A program made the position numbers and the translations under genes. Below are positions 36,435-47,228 of a stretch of 64,000 nt of DNA, one piece after another. Position 1 is the first letter of the stretch; each line of letters begins with the position of its first letter. The notes under the pieces are model-generated. The model saw only the letters and a list, made by a program, of their open reading frames with translations, did not search any database and was not told the DNA's origin. Source of the stretch: Cycas panzhihuaensis (Eukaryota; Cycadophyta); contig CM041465.1 of NCBI GenBank assembly GCA_023213395.1, positions 171,251,741 to 171,315,740 of the forward strand, written 5' to 3'.

Positions 36435-36637
36435 CACATATTATAATTGTAGTTGTCAAGTCAATTTTACCTATAGCATGTTGTATCCATGCATCTTCCC
36501 TTTTCTAATGTTGCTTGACTAATTTAAACCCCATTTAGAAGCATATGTGGCTTACTTAAGTGGTCAAGTTTCTCTTTGGGTCAACCACTTTCTCTTCATG
36601 GGTATTCACACTTGGGATACATTTATCTTTGATTGCC

Positions 36638-36647
36638 TATATATATG
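36638..36647 (+). promoter_or_regulatory. TATA box of the LRR pseudogene (candidate)
   Basis: TATATATATG, preceded by GATTGCC, lies about 60 bp before the ATG at 36703, a usual spacing. Its survival suggests a DNA-level gene duplicate, not a processed copy. Confidence 0.5.
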
Positions 36648-37720
36648 GGTTTGAAGGAGGTTAACCCACACATACCCCTAAGATTCATTTTAATTTTTGA
36701 AGATGCATCTCTTATTGTTATTTGTTCTGTCCTCCCTTAGATTCCTTCTATCATGCTCAACTCTTGCCCAAGCATCTCATTTTAATCCTCATCCCCACCT
36801 CAACAATGCTACTGATCGGCAGTCTCTTTTAGCATTCAAGGCTTCGATGATGTCTGATCCTAACGATGTATTAGGCAATTGGGATTCTAATGCAACCTTC
36901 TGCAATTGGAGAGGCATTTGGTGCAGTTCAAGAAGAGAAAGAGTGGTGGCCATAAATCTCCAAAGCAAGGGCTTAAGAGGTACCATCACACCCCCTTTTT
37001 AAAAAATCTCTCGTTTTTGCACACTCTACGACTTGCTAATAATAGTTTTTATGGTCCCATTCCACACGAATTAGGAAGCCTCCGAATGTTAAGAACCCTT
37101 TCATTGCCGATCAACGAGTTAGAGGGTCCCATTCCGACGTCACTCGCTAACTGTAGCAAACTGGAAATCTTAGCTCTCTCGTTCAACCAGTTGAGCGGAA
37201 TCATTCCGCCTGAGCTATCTCTTCTTACAGGTTTACGTATACTTCACCTCGAGGGAACCATTCCTCAATCGTTGGGAAACCTCTCTGCCCTGGTGGAATT
37301 GGACTTGGGGGTGAACAATCTCCAAGGTGTCATTCCCCCTCGGTTGGGTCTCCTCATCAATCTACAGTCCCTTTTGATTAGCGAGAATCATCTGAGCGGA
37401 CACATTCCACCGTGCCTCTCCAACTGCACTCTGCCCTCTCCGAATTGGATTTGTACGACAACCATTTGACGGGAACGATTCCCGTGGAGTTGGGCGCCAG
37501 GCTCCTCAATCTGCAATTACTCTCTCTCTGTGGAAGAACCAGCTGAGTGGTAGCATTCCGGAGTCTGTGGGCAACTGTACGCAACTCACAAAACTTGCCC
37601 TGAACGAGAATCAACTGACAGGTGCAGTGCCTTGGGTACAGTTGCCTTGGGTACAGTACCCGGTGGCCTTGGGTAAGTTGCATCTTCTTGAACGCCTTTA
37701 TTTGCATAATAATCGACTTG

Positions 37721-37777
37721 CCAATTGCTCCGTGAGAACGGATTGCCCGTTCTCACGGCACTCGCCAATTGCTCCGT
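37721..37777. repeat. Perfect 12-bp inverted repeat within a 13-bp direct repeat
   Basis: CCGTGAGAACGG (37730-37741), five-base loop, CCGTTCTCACGG (37747-37758). CCAATTGCTCCGT occurs at 37721-37733 and again at 37765-37777. The second belongs to the LRR frame ('LANCSVLEE'); the first looks like an extra templated copy that breaks it. Confidence 0.9.
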
Positions 37778-37864
37778 CCTCGAAGAAATACATTTGAATT
37801 CCAATAATCTCACGGGCGTGTTGCCCCCTTCCATAGGCCGACCGTCTACCAATCTCTCCGTTTT

Positions 37865-38070
37865 GTGGGATTACTCTCCTCCAAAGAATCACCAGAAGAC
37901 CGATCGAGCATGAGAGCGGTGGTGGGGGCATTCGAGAGTATCAAGCAGAGCTTTGAAGGAACCACACTGTCTGCCAGATTTGCATCGGACATATGGCATT
38001 TAGTGGCCAATACAAGTGCTGCTGGCGGAGGGTCGGAATCCCGAATACAAGTACATCTACTCTCTAGGTA
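37865..38070 (+). pseudogene. Exon-like segment of unknown origin fused to the LRR pseudogene
   Basis: An open frame with balanced composition ('MRAVVGAFESIKQSFEG', 'LSARFASDIWHLVANTS', 'ESRIQVHLLSR'), unlike LRR or kinase sequence and unlike the surrounding AT-rich DNA. It ends at CTAG followed by GTAGTGAG, a plausible splice donor. A pyrimidine-rich acceptor (TTTTTTTTTATATATAG) ends at 38222. I do not recognise the protein. It may be an exon of another gene joined by rearrangement. Confidence 0.5.
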
Positions 38071-38346
38071 GTGAGTGCTTCTAAGATATCAGGCCGCAAA
38101 GTAGGTGCTCTTCTTTTCCTTAGCGAGTTCTATACCATATTGGAACTCGCAAATAATTACCGCGATGTTATTTGTTTTATATCTAAATATTTTGCACTTG
38201 ATGATTTTTTTTTTATATATAGGTGTATGGATGTTTTTCATATGATGTCGAAAGAAAAGGAATTCTTTGACATTGCCGTTGTAGATTATTTGTCCATTCA
38301 TCTTCTATGGTCATTATGCATGTCTCCAAATAATAAAATATAATAA

Positions 38347-38705
38347 AACACCACTTCTTTGAGAGTAAGGATGAGAGAAGAGAGGGGAAACAAGTAAGCT
38401 AAGAGACAAGGCACTCGAGTATGGGATGGGACATGGGTACAAAGGGTTAAGATGACATGATATTAGATGTGACATAAATATAAAGAGGATAAATAATATG
38501 TCATTATAATTAACATTAGAAAAATAATAGCGAGTATGCATATACATGTATACAAACAAATCCATGGTAACTATTTACAATGACAACAATCACCCACTTG
38601 ATAACATTTTTGGGGATGAAATAAAACTTCAAACTCTCACTTCTTTATGAAAATGATAAAGAATATATAAATAAGCTCTTATGCAATTGTTGTTTAAAGC
38701 TGCAA
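38347..38705. repeat. Shared downstream flank of the LRR pseudogenes
   Basis: Counterpart of 7319-7685, without the 350-bp extra segment. Confidence 0.65.
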
Positions 38706-38737
38706 TTTAAAAAAACTAATATAATGTTATTTAGGGA

Positions 38738-39138
38738 TGTTGGGAATTGATTAACTCAACATCCATATTACCCTTCAAATATACATATAAGCATTATTAA
38801 AAAGTTGGGATTTAAACACACAAGAGAAATATGTAATACAAAATACAATATTTAGATGATTTGATAATTATATTTAATATGAGAATGTACATATATATAG
38901 AGATGTATACCTCATCTAAGACTAGTGGAAAATAATGATAAAGTAGATGAAAATTTATGACCTTTAATCATATGTGTTAAGAGTATTCACTTATTCAATT
39001 ACTTATAAGAAATATTTTTATGTACTTAAGAGAAATCATGCAAATTCATGTACAACAATTTAGAGTGCACAATAACACATCACCAAGTGATTACAATGGC
39101 CACTCACATAATCCATGTATTAAGCATTATTTTCAACA
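38738..39138 (-). repeat. Family C 3' LTR (minus strand)
   Basis: 401 bp, plus strand TGTTGGGAA to TTTTCAACA. CTCCCATATAA on the right is the complement of a polypurine tract (ATATGGGAG), fixing the orientation. Matches 14378-14791 and 62208-62606. Confidence 0.7.
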
Positions 39139-39629
39139 CTCCCATATAATATTTCATTCATTATGGTTAGTTAAATATATTTTTCAACCTTGCTAAACAA
39201 GTGTGTGATTAGTTCAACTATGCTTTTATTTGCGCTTCCTATATTTCTTCTTCAATTCTAATTTTGATCATCTGAGTTTGGGCTCCTTAAGCTCGAATTA
39301 TATTTCTAGCCTTCAAGCTTGAGTTGTTGATGTCTATATAATGAAATAAAACTATCTACCAAAACATGTATATAACCAGCCATTGTAACTACCTATTTTC
39401 TAGGAAGATTTTTGCATATATGGTTCATCAATATCTATAGAAGTTACATATAGAATACTTATCAACAATCTTTCAATATGTCCATACTTATCATAATATA
39501 TTTTAGGACTAAGTTGAACTATCTAACTAAACAAATACGAAGCCAAATTGCTTGTTGTACATGAATAACTGAAATTACTTAACTAAACAATATTCAAGCA
39601 TCCTTGTGGATAATTGATAAAGCACAAAT
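39139..39629 (-). other. Family C internal 3' end, interrupted by the copia insertion
   Basis: Aligns with 14792-15182. The copia at 39630-47228 lies in or beside it, flanked by CAAAT and TAAAT. Confidence 0.55.
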
Positions 39630-39938
39630 TGAAAGAGGTTAATGTATTAAGGTCATTTATGTAGATTAATTATATGACCTTAGGATATATTGTTAACATT
39701 AGTCTTTTAATGAAATGTACTTTATGTACATGTAAATGTAATTTCGGGTTCATGTCATTAGGTGAAAAAATCTCAATCTTAGTGCTCACCCTCAATAATA
39801 AAAGGAAAAATTTCAAGGAGGGAGTTATTATTCATTCTCACCTCCAAGCTTGCTCTCATATCTTGTTTCATCTCTTTCATTCTCCATTGTCATTGTGTGC
39901 ATGTGAGTGATTTATTCCCTAGATCCAACCTTCCTTCA
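39630..39938 (+). repeat. Copia element 1, 5' LTR
   Basis: 309 bp, TGAAAGAGG to CCTTCCTTCA. Two bases separate it from the primer site. Confidence 0.93.
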
Positions 39939-39940
39939 TG

Positions 39941-39952
39941 TGGCATCAGAGC
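39941..39952 (+). other. Copia element 1 primer binding site
   Basis: TGGCATCAGAGC, one change from TGGTATCAGAGC (iMet tRNA). The sister element keeps the unchanged site. Confidence 0.88.
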
Positions 39953-41944
39953 TAGAAGAGGATCTATTCACTACATTCCACATGCATGGAGTCATTTTAC
40001 CTCTCCTTCACCTTTAATGTGAAGTATTGAGAGTGCATTCATCATTTTTTAAACATTTTGAGAGCTTAAAATTATAGTACTTTATATGTTGCTGCTTTCT
40101 ATATGTGTGTAGAAATTTAGAGGTGAAGAATACATATTTTTTAATCCATTTAGCTGCCGAAATAGTCCCAAAAGTATTAAAGGCCCAAAATTTCATTTAA
40201 AAATTGACCATATCAAAATTTGATGAAATTTGGCATGCAAGGTTACCTTGACTAGAGGATCATTTTTATCTTCTGGAGAAACTTCAAATTTAGCCTGTAA
40301 TAGCGAGTTTTGGCTGTGACAAAATGGTGAAATTTGTGGATAAGTGATTCAAGGCACTTTTTCCAATGAAATCCTTTAATTATTAGCTAAAAATCTAAAA
40401 AATTTATTAAAGAATCTGGTAGATTTATGTCTTAGGATTAGTTTAAGATAAATCTGATCAAATTTCATCCATTGGTTAGTGAGATCTATGCAGTTTTCTC
40501 ACGGTTGTTGATTTTATCTACTCAACCCCATAAAGGACATTACAAGGGCATTTCGGGCAGCTTTTTGGTAGATTTTGGAGATGGTGCAGAAGGGAAAGTT
40601 AATGCACGTGTCAAAACATAACTTTTTACATATTGAAGTTTAGATTCTGAGATAGTGGATCGGCGATTATTTTGCTTATGTTTTTCGGTAAATATTTTTT
40701 ATCCTTTTTCAGAAATTTGACTTCATAAATCTATTAGAAACGACATTCTAAACACTTTTTTCTTCTGTCATAAATTCAAATTTTATCATTTAGGCCTTCA
40801 TATTTATAATTTTTAAAAATTATACCCATTTATTATTATTTGTAACTTTTGTGAAAAAATCACAAAATAGGGCAAAATAACATGCATATAGATTTAAAAA
40901 AATTAATATTTTAGTAGCAAATTGATCTGCTTTTTAACCCATTATGGCTTTTGTATCAAAACTTCCAAAAACATATTTGGAAACATTGTATTAAAGCAAA
41001 GAAAACCCTGAATCAGAAGCAACATATAGTTTCCTTGTTAAATCTAGCATACTTTTTCTATTTGCACATATAGCATAAAGCATCACATAAAGTAGCAACA
41101 ACAACAAAGCAAGCACAAAAAGTAAGCAAGCACATTTTGCAACTTTCCATTTCAGTTTTCAATTATATAGAAACATCTTATACTATTCCTAAAAGGAATC
41201 TTATCCGTACGATCTATACTGCCAATTCTTGACTTGTGCGCACACTCACCTTGGTTGAAATAGACCAAGGTTGGCTGAAGTCTAGGCCCTAAGAGAGGTA
41301 TGAGTTTCATACTGGGTATGGTCTTAACCGGAATAGTGGTGGAAAGACAGGTTAGCCATACCTATGGCCTACAATCAAAGATAATCTTGATAACCACCCA
41401 GGAAAATTGAAAAGCTTAATGCAAGATTAAAATTAACACGGTCCAATATCCGTCATAGCCGTGGGATACGTAGTACCATTTGACTCTTTGGAGGAGGTAT
41501 ATAGTTGCTCATTGGTAAATTGGGCGAGAAATGGGAGTACCTGGGCTCCACAGTGACTTGGATTTCATCACCAAGCGCAGGTGCAGGTATCGTGGGTGAA
41601 GGCCCTAATCGTATACTAGAAGCCTTAGGCATTAAAACCTCACCTACATATGGACATAAGTGACAGGTTAGTGGTATGACACATCACCACTCTTTGCCAT
41701 CTCTACACTAGGCCCCATTCTTGCATCATTGCCCCATTCTTGCATCATTGCTTATAGTTATTTTTCATAGTTGTTGAAAAATACTTAATCATTGCTTGCT
41801 TTTTATCATAGAATTTATTTCTACATCCTTACTGTGCTAAGTGTACTAGCCACACGTGTCAGTGGCATATACTTCTATCATCTCTTCTACTTCTTCATCA
41901 TCACCATGTCATCTTAATTTAAGCATAATGTTAACTGCATATTG
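39953..41944 (+). other. Copia element 1 leader, about 2 kb, structured
   Basis: No long frame, yet much of it aligns with the leader of the sister element (about 58030-59972). A 7-bp perfect hairpin (CCTTGGT, 8-base loop, ACCAAGG) lies at 41249-41270, within a relatively GC-rich stretch (about 41200-41700) that stands out from the rest. Could be a packaging or internal translation region, which is inference. Confidence 0.6.
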
Positions 41945-44900
41945 AAAGGCAAAGAAAATTATGATCTATGGTACACTGGAGTTAAAAATACTGCAAAGTA
42001 CGGAGGCCTTTGGAGAGCCCATTTATAGCCTACACCCAGCATACCAACAACATCTACAACATCTGCTTTTAGTGGATCCACCCCAATAGTTCCTACAGAT
42101 GCTGTAGCCAAATTACAATAGGAGATAGATGATGAAAAGATTTGTGCAGGAATTATATTGGTCACTTATCACTTATTGCACAACTTGATTAAGGAAGAGC
42201 AACATGATACAACTTGGAAGGTCTTTGAAGTTCTCAAGAAGAACTTTGATATCAAATCAGATATAGAATTTATTCATCTTGTTCTGAAAATGAACAAATT
42301 AAAAATGCGAAAGGGACGGGCTCATGAGACAATAAATCTCCTTCAACTAATCAAATAAACAATTGATAAAGATTTTAAGACCCAATGCATTACTTGGTCA
42401 TTTTTGATCTAGTTATATCTACATGTTCCTGATTATAAAAACTTGCTTGGAAGTCTTCAATCTAGTGGAACATTAAAAATACTCAACTTTAAAGCACTTA
42501 CTGATAAGTTCATTGAATTTGACAAGACCTTTGATATGAATTTTGCAGCCTCTCACTCTCTTCTAGATGCAGCCTTTGAGGTAGAAGAAGAAGTTTGCTA
42601 CACATGAAATCAAGGTCCCTCTCGTAGCAGAGGAAATAACTGAGCAAGAGGAAGAGGAAGAAATATAGGAAATCGTCCACAAGGTCAATCAAACCCTTAG
42701 TCACAACCTCGATAGTCTCAAGGCCAAGGGCCACCTCAACAAAGAGCAAGATAATCAAGCCAAACCAGTACCTCTTTAGGGTCTGGTAATGAAACTATTA
42801 TGTGTGATCGGTGTAACCATAAAAGACATTTAGCAAAAGACTACAGAACTGCCACTTATAAGTTGGTCAAGTTCTAACCAAAATATGGAGCTCACAATGT
42901 TGAAGAAACTTGTGAAGAATCGTTTAGTGGTGCAGGTCTTGTACAATCACGCATTCAATGAATTGAGGGATCTTCAGCATCAAATGCCATTGACCAACCA
43001 AAGAGATACTTTGAAGCTTAATGTAGATATATCACTTATGAATTCCCTTCTCCAATGCCAAGCCCTATTGGAATTGCCAATAGTGTGGCTTCAATCAAAG
43101 GATAGTAGATTATGGACACATGAGCAACTCAACATATGACGTGCAATCGTACTCTATATCAGACATTTGACTAAAATGTTCAAGGAGTTATTCACATGGT
43201 TGATAAATCACAACAACCTATTGAAGGAATTGATAACATTCGCCTGCGACTCCTAGGCCTAGAAGATTTTACATTGTTTGATGTCTTATACATACCCAAT
43301 CTCAAACAAAACCTACTCTCCTGATTCACACTTCTCTCTCTTGGATTTGATTTGAGTGTAACTATAAATGACTAGACTCTCCAGGTCATTTACCCTCCAA
43401 CTAATCAGGTGGTTTTGACTGGATATCTTTTTAGCAAACTCTTTCGATTTAATGACTCTCTATCTTTTGAAGCCCATTGTGCCCAAAGCTCTTGTGCTGA
43501 TGAAGAATTTACATTTAATTCCATCTTAACCCATCTAATATTGTCACCAGAAGCTCTTTGGCATGCTCACATGGGCCATGTTCACATTAATAGACTTAGA
43601 GATCTTTCAAACACTCTTCCAAAGTTCTCCTCTAAGCCCTTTAAATGTGAATCTTGTATCATTACCAAATCTCATTGACAACCCTTTTCCAAAAGTCAAT
43701 AAAATCAAGCCATCCATTACAATTGGTACACTTTGATTTGTGCAGACCAATGCCTATTCCTTCATTAAAGGAAAAATTATATTATATCTCTTTCATTGAT
43801 AATTTCACTAGAAAAGTATGGGTAGCTTTTCTACACAAGAAAGATGAAGCCTTCTGTATATTCAAATAATTCAAAGCCCTCACTAAAAAAGAGTCAGGTT
43901 ATCAACTCAAATGTCTTTGAACTGATAATGGTGGCGAATATACCTCACATGAGTTTGAAAGCTACCTTCGAGATAATGGCCTCAAGCATCAAACAATAGT
44001 AGCAGGTACCCCACAACAAAATGGAGTTGTTGAGCACATGAATAGGACAATTATGAACATGGCTTGAGCTATGTTGATATACAAAAATATACCTGCCTAC
44101 CTATGGGCTGAAGCTATCTTGATAATTGTTTATTGTATCAATGCTATTAGCCCATCAAAGGAAGTATAATCACCTAATGAAAAGTGGTCAGGACAAGCCT
44201 CCATTGTTCACTACTTCAAAATTTTTGGCTTTATATGCTATGCCTACATTCTGGATGCAGATCAAAATAAACTCCAGCCAAGGGCACTTAAAGGCATTTT
44301 TGTTGGATACCCTATGGATAAGAAAATGTATAAGGTCTTTATACCTTCACAACGAAAAATCATTGTTACTAGAGATGTCATTTTTATAGAGACAGAGGAT
44401 CAATTACTTAAATTGGACTTCAAAGTACCCTCACGCTACTATAATTATGTTATCAAGTATGATGTTCAAATTCTAAAATTTGGGTGGGCGGGGGGAACAA
44501 ACATAAATTACTCTAAATATTGGAAGTTGACAATAGAGCCTCGAAGGATACAAGTTGTGACTCTGAACTGATGAGTGCATATCCAGTACCATCTTTTGAA
44601 GATAGCAGAGTTAACAAAGGCAAAGGCATTATAGAAGAACCATCCTCTCTACCTTCAGTCGACGAAGGCAAAACAATGGTAGAAGGACCATCTTTCTCAA
44701 GCACATCAACATTCTCCTCACAAAATAATCATTTTAATAAATAAGATTAGAACTAAGAAGTTGAGGAAATAAAAACTTCATTCCTAACTCGAGGATCTCG
44801 AGAAGCTCGCCAACTCAATAAGGACATGCGGCCAGATGAGGTGGGTAAAACTAGCACTCGAAGTGCCCATTGAGCAAGGATGCATAAATTAATATATATT

Positions 44901-46425
44901 AAGCTCAAACCTGTGGAACTACACCTTACTCTTAATGAAGAGCCCTAACGTACCAAGAAGCTGTAAAATATACAGTTTGGAAAAATGTCATGAACGAAGA
45001 GTATTAATCTCTTATCAAGAACAGTACATGGGAGCTTGTTGATCTATCACTTGGCAGAAAGGTAGTTCAAAATAAATGGGTGTTCAAAAACAAATATAGA
45101 TCAGATGACACCCTTGAAAAATACAAGGCGAGGTTGGTAGCTAAAGGATTTACACAAAGGAAAGGCATCGACTACACTGAAATCTTTGTACCTACAACCA
45201 AGTGGCCTACAATTAGAAGTCTTATGGCCTTCACTGCTCAATAGGGTTGGAAAATCCACTAACTCAATATTAAGACCACGTTTCTCAATAGAGATCTTGA
45301 AGAAGAAATTTATATGGCTCAACGAGAAGGATATGAGATCAAAGGTTAAGAGCATAAGGTTTGCAAGCTCAGAAAGTCCTTGTATGGCCTTAAACACGCC
45401 CCTCGTACTTGGTTTGCCAAGTTGTTTGAAAGAATGAGGCAACTTGGATACGAGCTTTATGACTACCAAGATATTGATGCAACATTGCTTATCAAGTGCC
45501 ATAAGGATAAAGTCACTTATCTCATAATCTTTATGGATGACATGCTAGTAATGGGTAATAGTGAATAGGCAATAAGCCAGTTGGAAAAGGACCTTGGCAA
45601 AACATTTGAATTGTCTGGCCTTGGTTTGATGAAATATTACTTGGGAATTGAAGTAACATAAAAGAATGGAAAAAATTTCTTTTCCCAAGAAAAATACATC
45701 AACGATCTTCTAATTAGAAGATGCTCAACCAATGGCATTACCTATGGACCATAATACCAAACTCTTAGTTGATGGTGATACTAGGGAGGTAGACGCAACA
45801 TACAGAAAACTTGTAGGTAGTCTCATCTACACTACTAATATAAGGCCAGATATTATACACTCCGTCAACATTCTTACTCGTTACATGACAAATCCTAGGC
45901 AAAATCATTGTCTGGTAGTACTGCGAGTGTTGAGATACCTTAAGACGACTAGCAAATATGGTCTACTGTATGAACCTAACTCATACTTCAAACTTTCTAC
46001 ATACACAGATTCAGACTTTGCAAGAGATAAACATACAAGAAGATCTACATCTAGGTATGCGACATTTCTTGGAACAACACCAATATTATGGAGATCCAGA
46101 TGACAGAAGATAGTTGCAGATTCAATTACCGAAGTTGAATACATTGCTATTTCTGAGACCAGTAAGAAGGTGATATGGCTTAGAAAATTATTAGAAACAT
46201 TGAATATCACCCAAACAAGTCCTACCAGCCTTCATGTGAATAATCAATCAGCAATTTGCATGGCAAAAAATTCTGTATTTTACGATCATACCAAACACAT
46301 AAGTATAAAAGTCCATAGGATTAGAGAACTTGTTCATGATGGCACAATTCAACCGGAATACTGCCCCACAGCAGATTAAGTGGCTGATATCTTCACTAAA
46401 CTGCTACAAAAGTTGAAGTTTGAAT
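41945..46425 (+). pseudogene. gag-pol: Copia element 1 gag-pol polyprotein
   Basis: Gag starts near 41945 ('NYDLWYTGVK'), with 'TTWKVFEVLKKNFD' and 'VPDYKNLLGSL'. The CCHC knuckle at 42803-42844 reads C-D-R-C, H, then Tyr in place of the last Cys. Protease core D-T-stop-A-T-Q-H at about 43115 (glycine codon lost). Integrase: 'LWHAHMGHVHINRL' and 'CESCIITK' zinc finger (43556-43675), core D in 'LVHFDLC', 'TDNGGEY' near 43922, E in 'GVVEHMNRT' near 44028. RT: 'QNKWVFKNKYRS', 'ARLVAKGFTQR', 'SLYGLKHAPRTWF', 'FMDDM' at about 45531 (family norm Y-V-D-D). RNase H: 'TDSDFARD' near 46009, 'ITEVEYIAI', 'KHISIKVHRIREL', 'VADIFTKLL'. At least three frames and many stops; no function expected. Confidence 0.92.
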
Positions 46426-46510
46426 AGTTCTAAAGATAGCTCGGCGTTAGGGCCTCCATCTTTGATTGATCAATGAAGATAGCAATAGGATCATCATACT
46501 TTATTCTCTT

Positions 46511-46645
46511 CGTAAAAACCCCTTGTGGGCACGGAAGAATAAGAGTAAGTCTCTGCTCTATCCTGTTTGTGAAAACCCCATGTGGGCACGGAAGGATAAG
46601 GGTTGTACTAGTTTTAGAAAATTAAAACCTGTGAAAACCCAAAAA
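46511..46645 (+). repeat. Degenerate 57-62 bp tandem repeats before the polypurine tract
   Basis: GAAAACCCC..TGTGGGCACGGAAG recurs at about 46514 and 46571 (57 bp apart), with a weaker third copy at 46631. The same array is in the sister element at 53352-53448. Confidence 0.8.
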
Positions 46646-46906
46646 GGCATAGGGGATGACCAAACGATATATGGAGACTTAGTAGATTAAGCTGCACATT
46701 TAAGTTGCTTGGCTATCAAGCTACATCAAAGAGACACCTTAGCCTTTTTTATTTATAAAAGGGGCTATAGATCTTAGAAAGTTCGTGGGTTTTTATTTCT
46801 CTTGAGGGTTTTTCCACAAAAGTTTCATTTAGAATTTTAATGTAATAATGAGGCTCAAATAAAGACCTCATAGAATAGATTTTCTCAAAAATGACCTTCC
46901 ACCATT
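46646..46906 (+). other. Copia element 1 3' untranslated region
   Basis: No coding. It includes CTTGAGGGTTTTTCCAC, similar to sequence before the 3' LTR of the sister element. Confidence 0.6.
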
Positions 46907-46917
46907 AAAGGGGAGAT

Positions 46918-47228
46918 TAAAAGAGGTTAATGTATCAACGTCATTTATGTAGATTAATTATATGACCTTAGGATATATTATTAACATTAGTCTCTTAATG
47001 AAATATACTTTATGTACATTTAGATGTAATTTCAAGTTCATATCATTAGGCAGGAAAATCCTAATCCTAATGCTTACCCTCAATAATAAAAGGCGAAATC
47101 TCGAGGAGGGAGTCATTATTCATTCTCACCTCCAAGTTTGCTCTCATATCTTGTTTCATCTCTTTTTCATTCTTCATTGCCATTGTGTGCATGTGAGTGA
47201 TTTATTCCCTAGATCCATCCTTCCTTCA
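46918..47228 (+). repeat. Copia element 1, 3' LTR
   Basis: 311 bp, TAAAAGAGG (first TG changed to TA) to CCTTCCTTCA. Preceded by AAAGGGGAGAT. Confidence 0.92.

Larger units (their letters stand above)
36703..38340 (+). pseudogene. LRR receptor-like kinase pseudogene, 5' half
   Basis: Plant surface receptor-kinase remnant. ATG at 36703 gives a signal peptide (MHLLLLFVLSSLRFLLS), then the plant LRR N-cap ('DRQSLLAFKASM', 'DPNDVLGNWD', 'FCNWRGIWC'). Leucine-rich repeats follow ('LRLANNSFYGPIPHELG', 'LGVNNLQGVIPPRLG', 'LLISENHLSGHIPPCLSN', 'LDLYDNHLTGTIP') to about 37860. A one-base change in the T run at 36996-37000 breaks the frame after 'TITPPF'. Another shift near 37430 and stops near 37545 follow, then a 15-bp tandem duplication at 37628-37657. 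LRR identity is lost at about 37862, and an unrelated exon-like segment follows. The tail 38223-38340 matches 6838-6960. TM and kinase are missing. CpG dinucleotides are noticeably commoner than in neighbouring retroelements. Confidence 0.88.
39630..47228 (+). mobile_element. Full-length Ty1/copia retrotransposon, element 1
   Basis: About 7.6 kb. LTRs 39630-39938 and 46918-47228, primer site at 39941, roughly 2 kb leader, gag, protease, integrase, RT and RNase H in copia order, then polypurine tract AAAGGGGAGAT (46907-46917). Flanks CAAAT and TAAAT give a 5-bp target duplication with one C-to-T change. The LTRs differ at about 29 of 309 aligned positions by hand count, mostly transitions, so the insertion is old. 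Same family as 52723-60297. Coding is disabled by dozens of stops. Confidence 0.93.

Noticed and set aside
36906-37469. A 187-codon frame as an intact LRR protein gene
   Set aside because: It starts within the N-cap in the wrong frame and is simply the frameshifted continuation of the receptor-kinase pseudogene.
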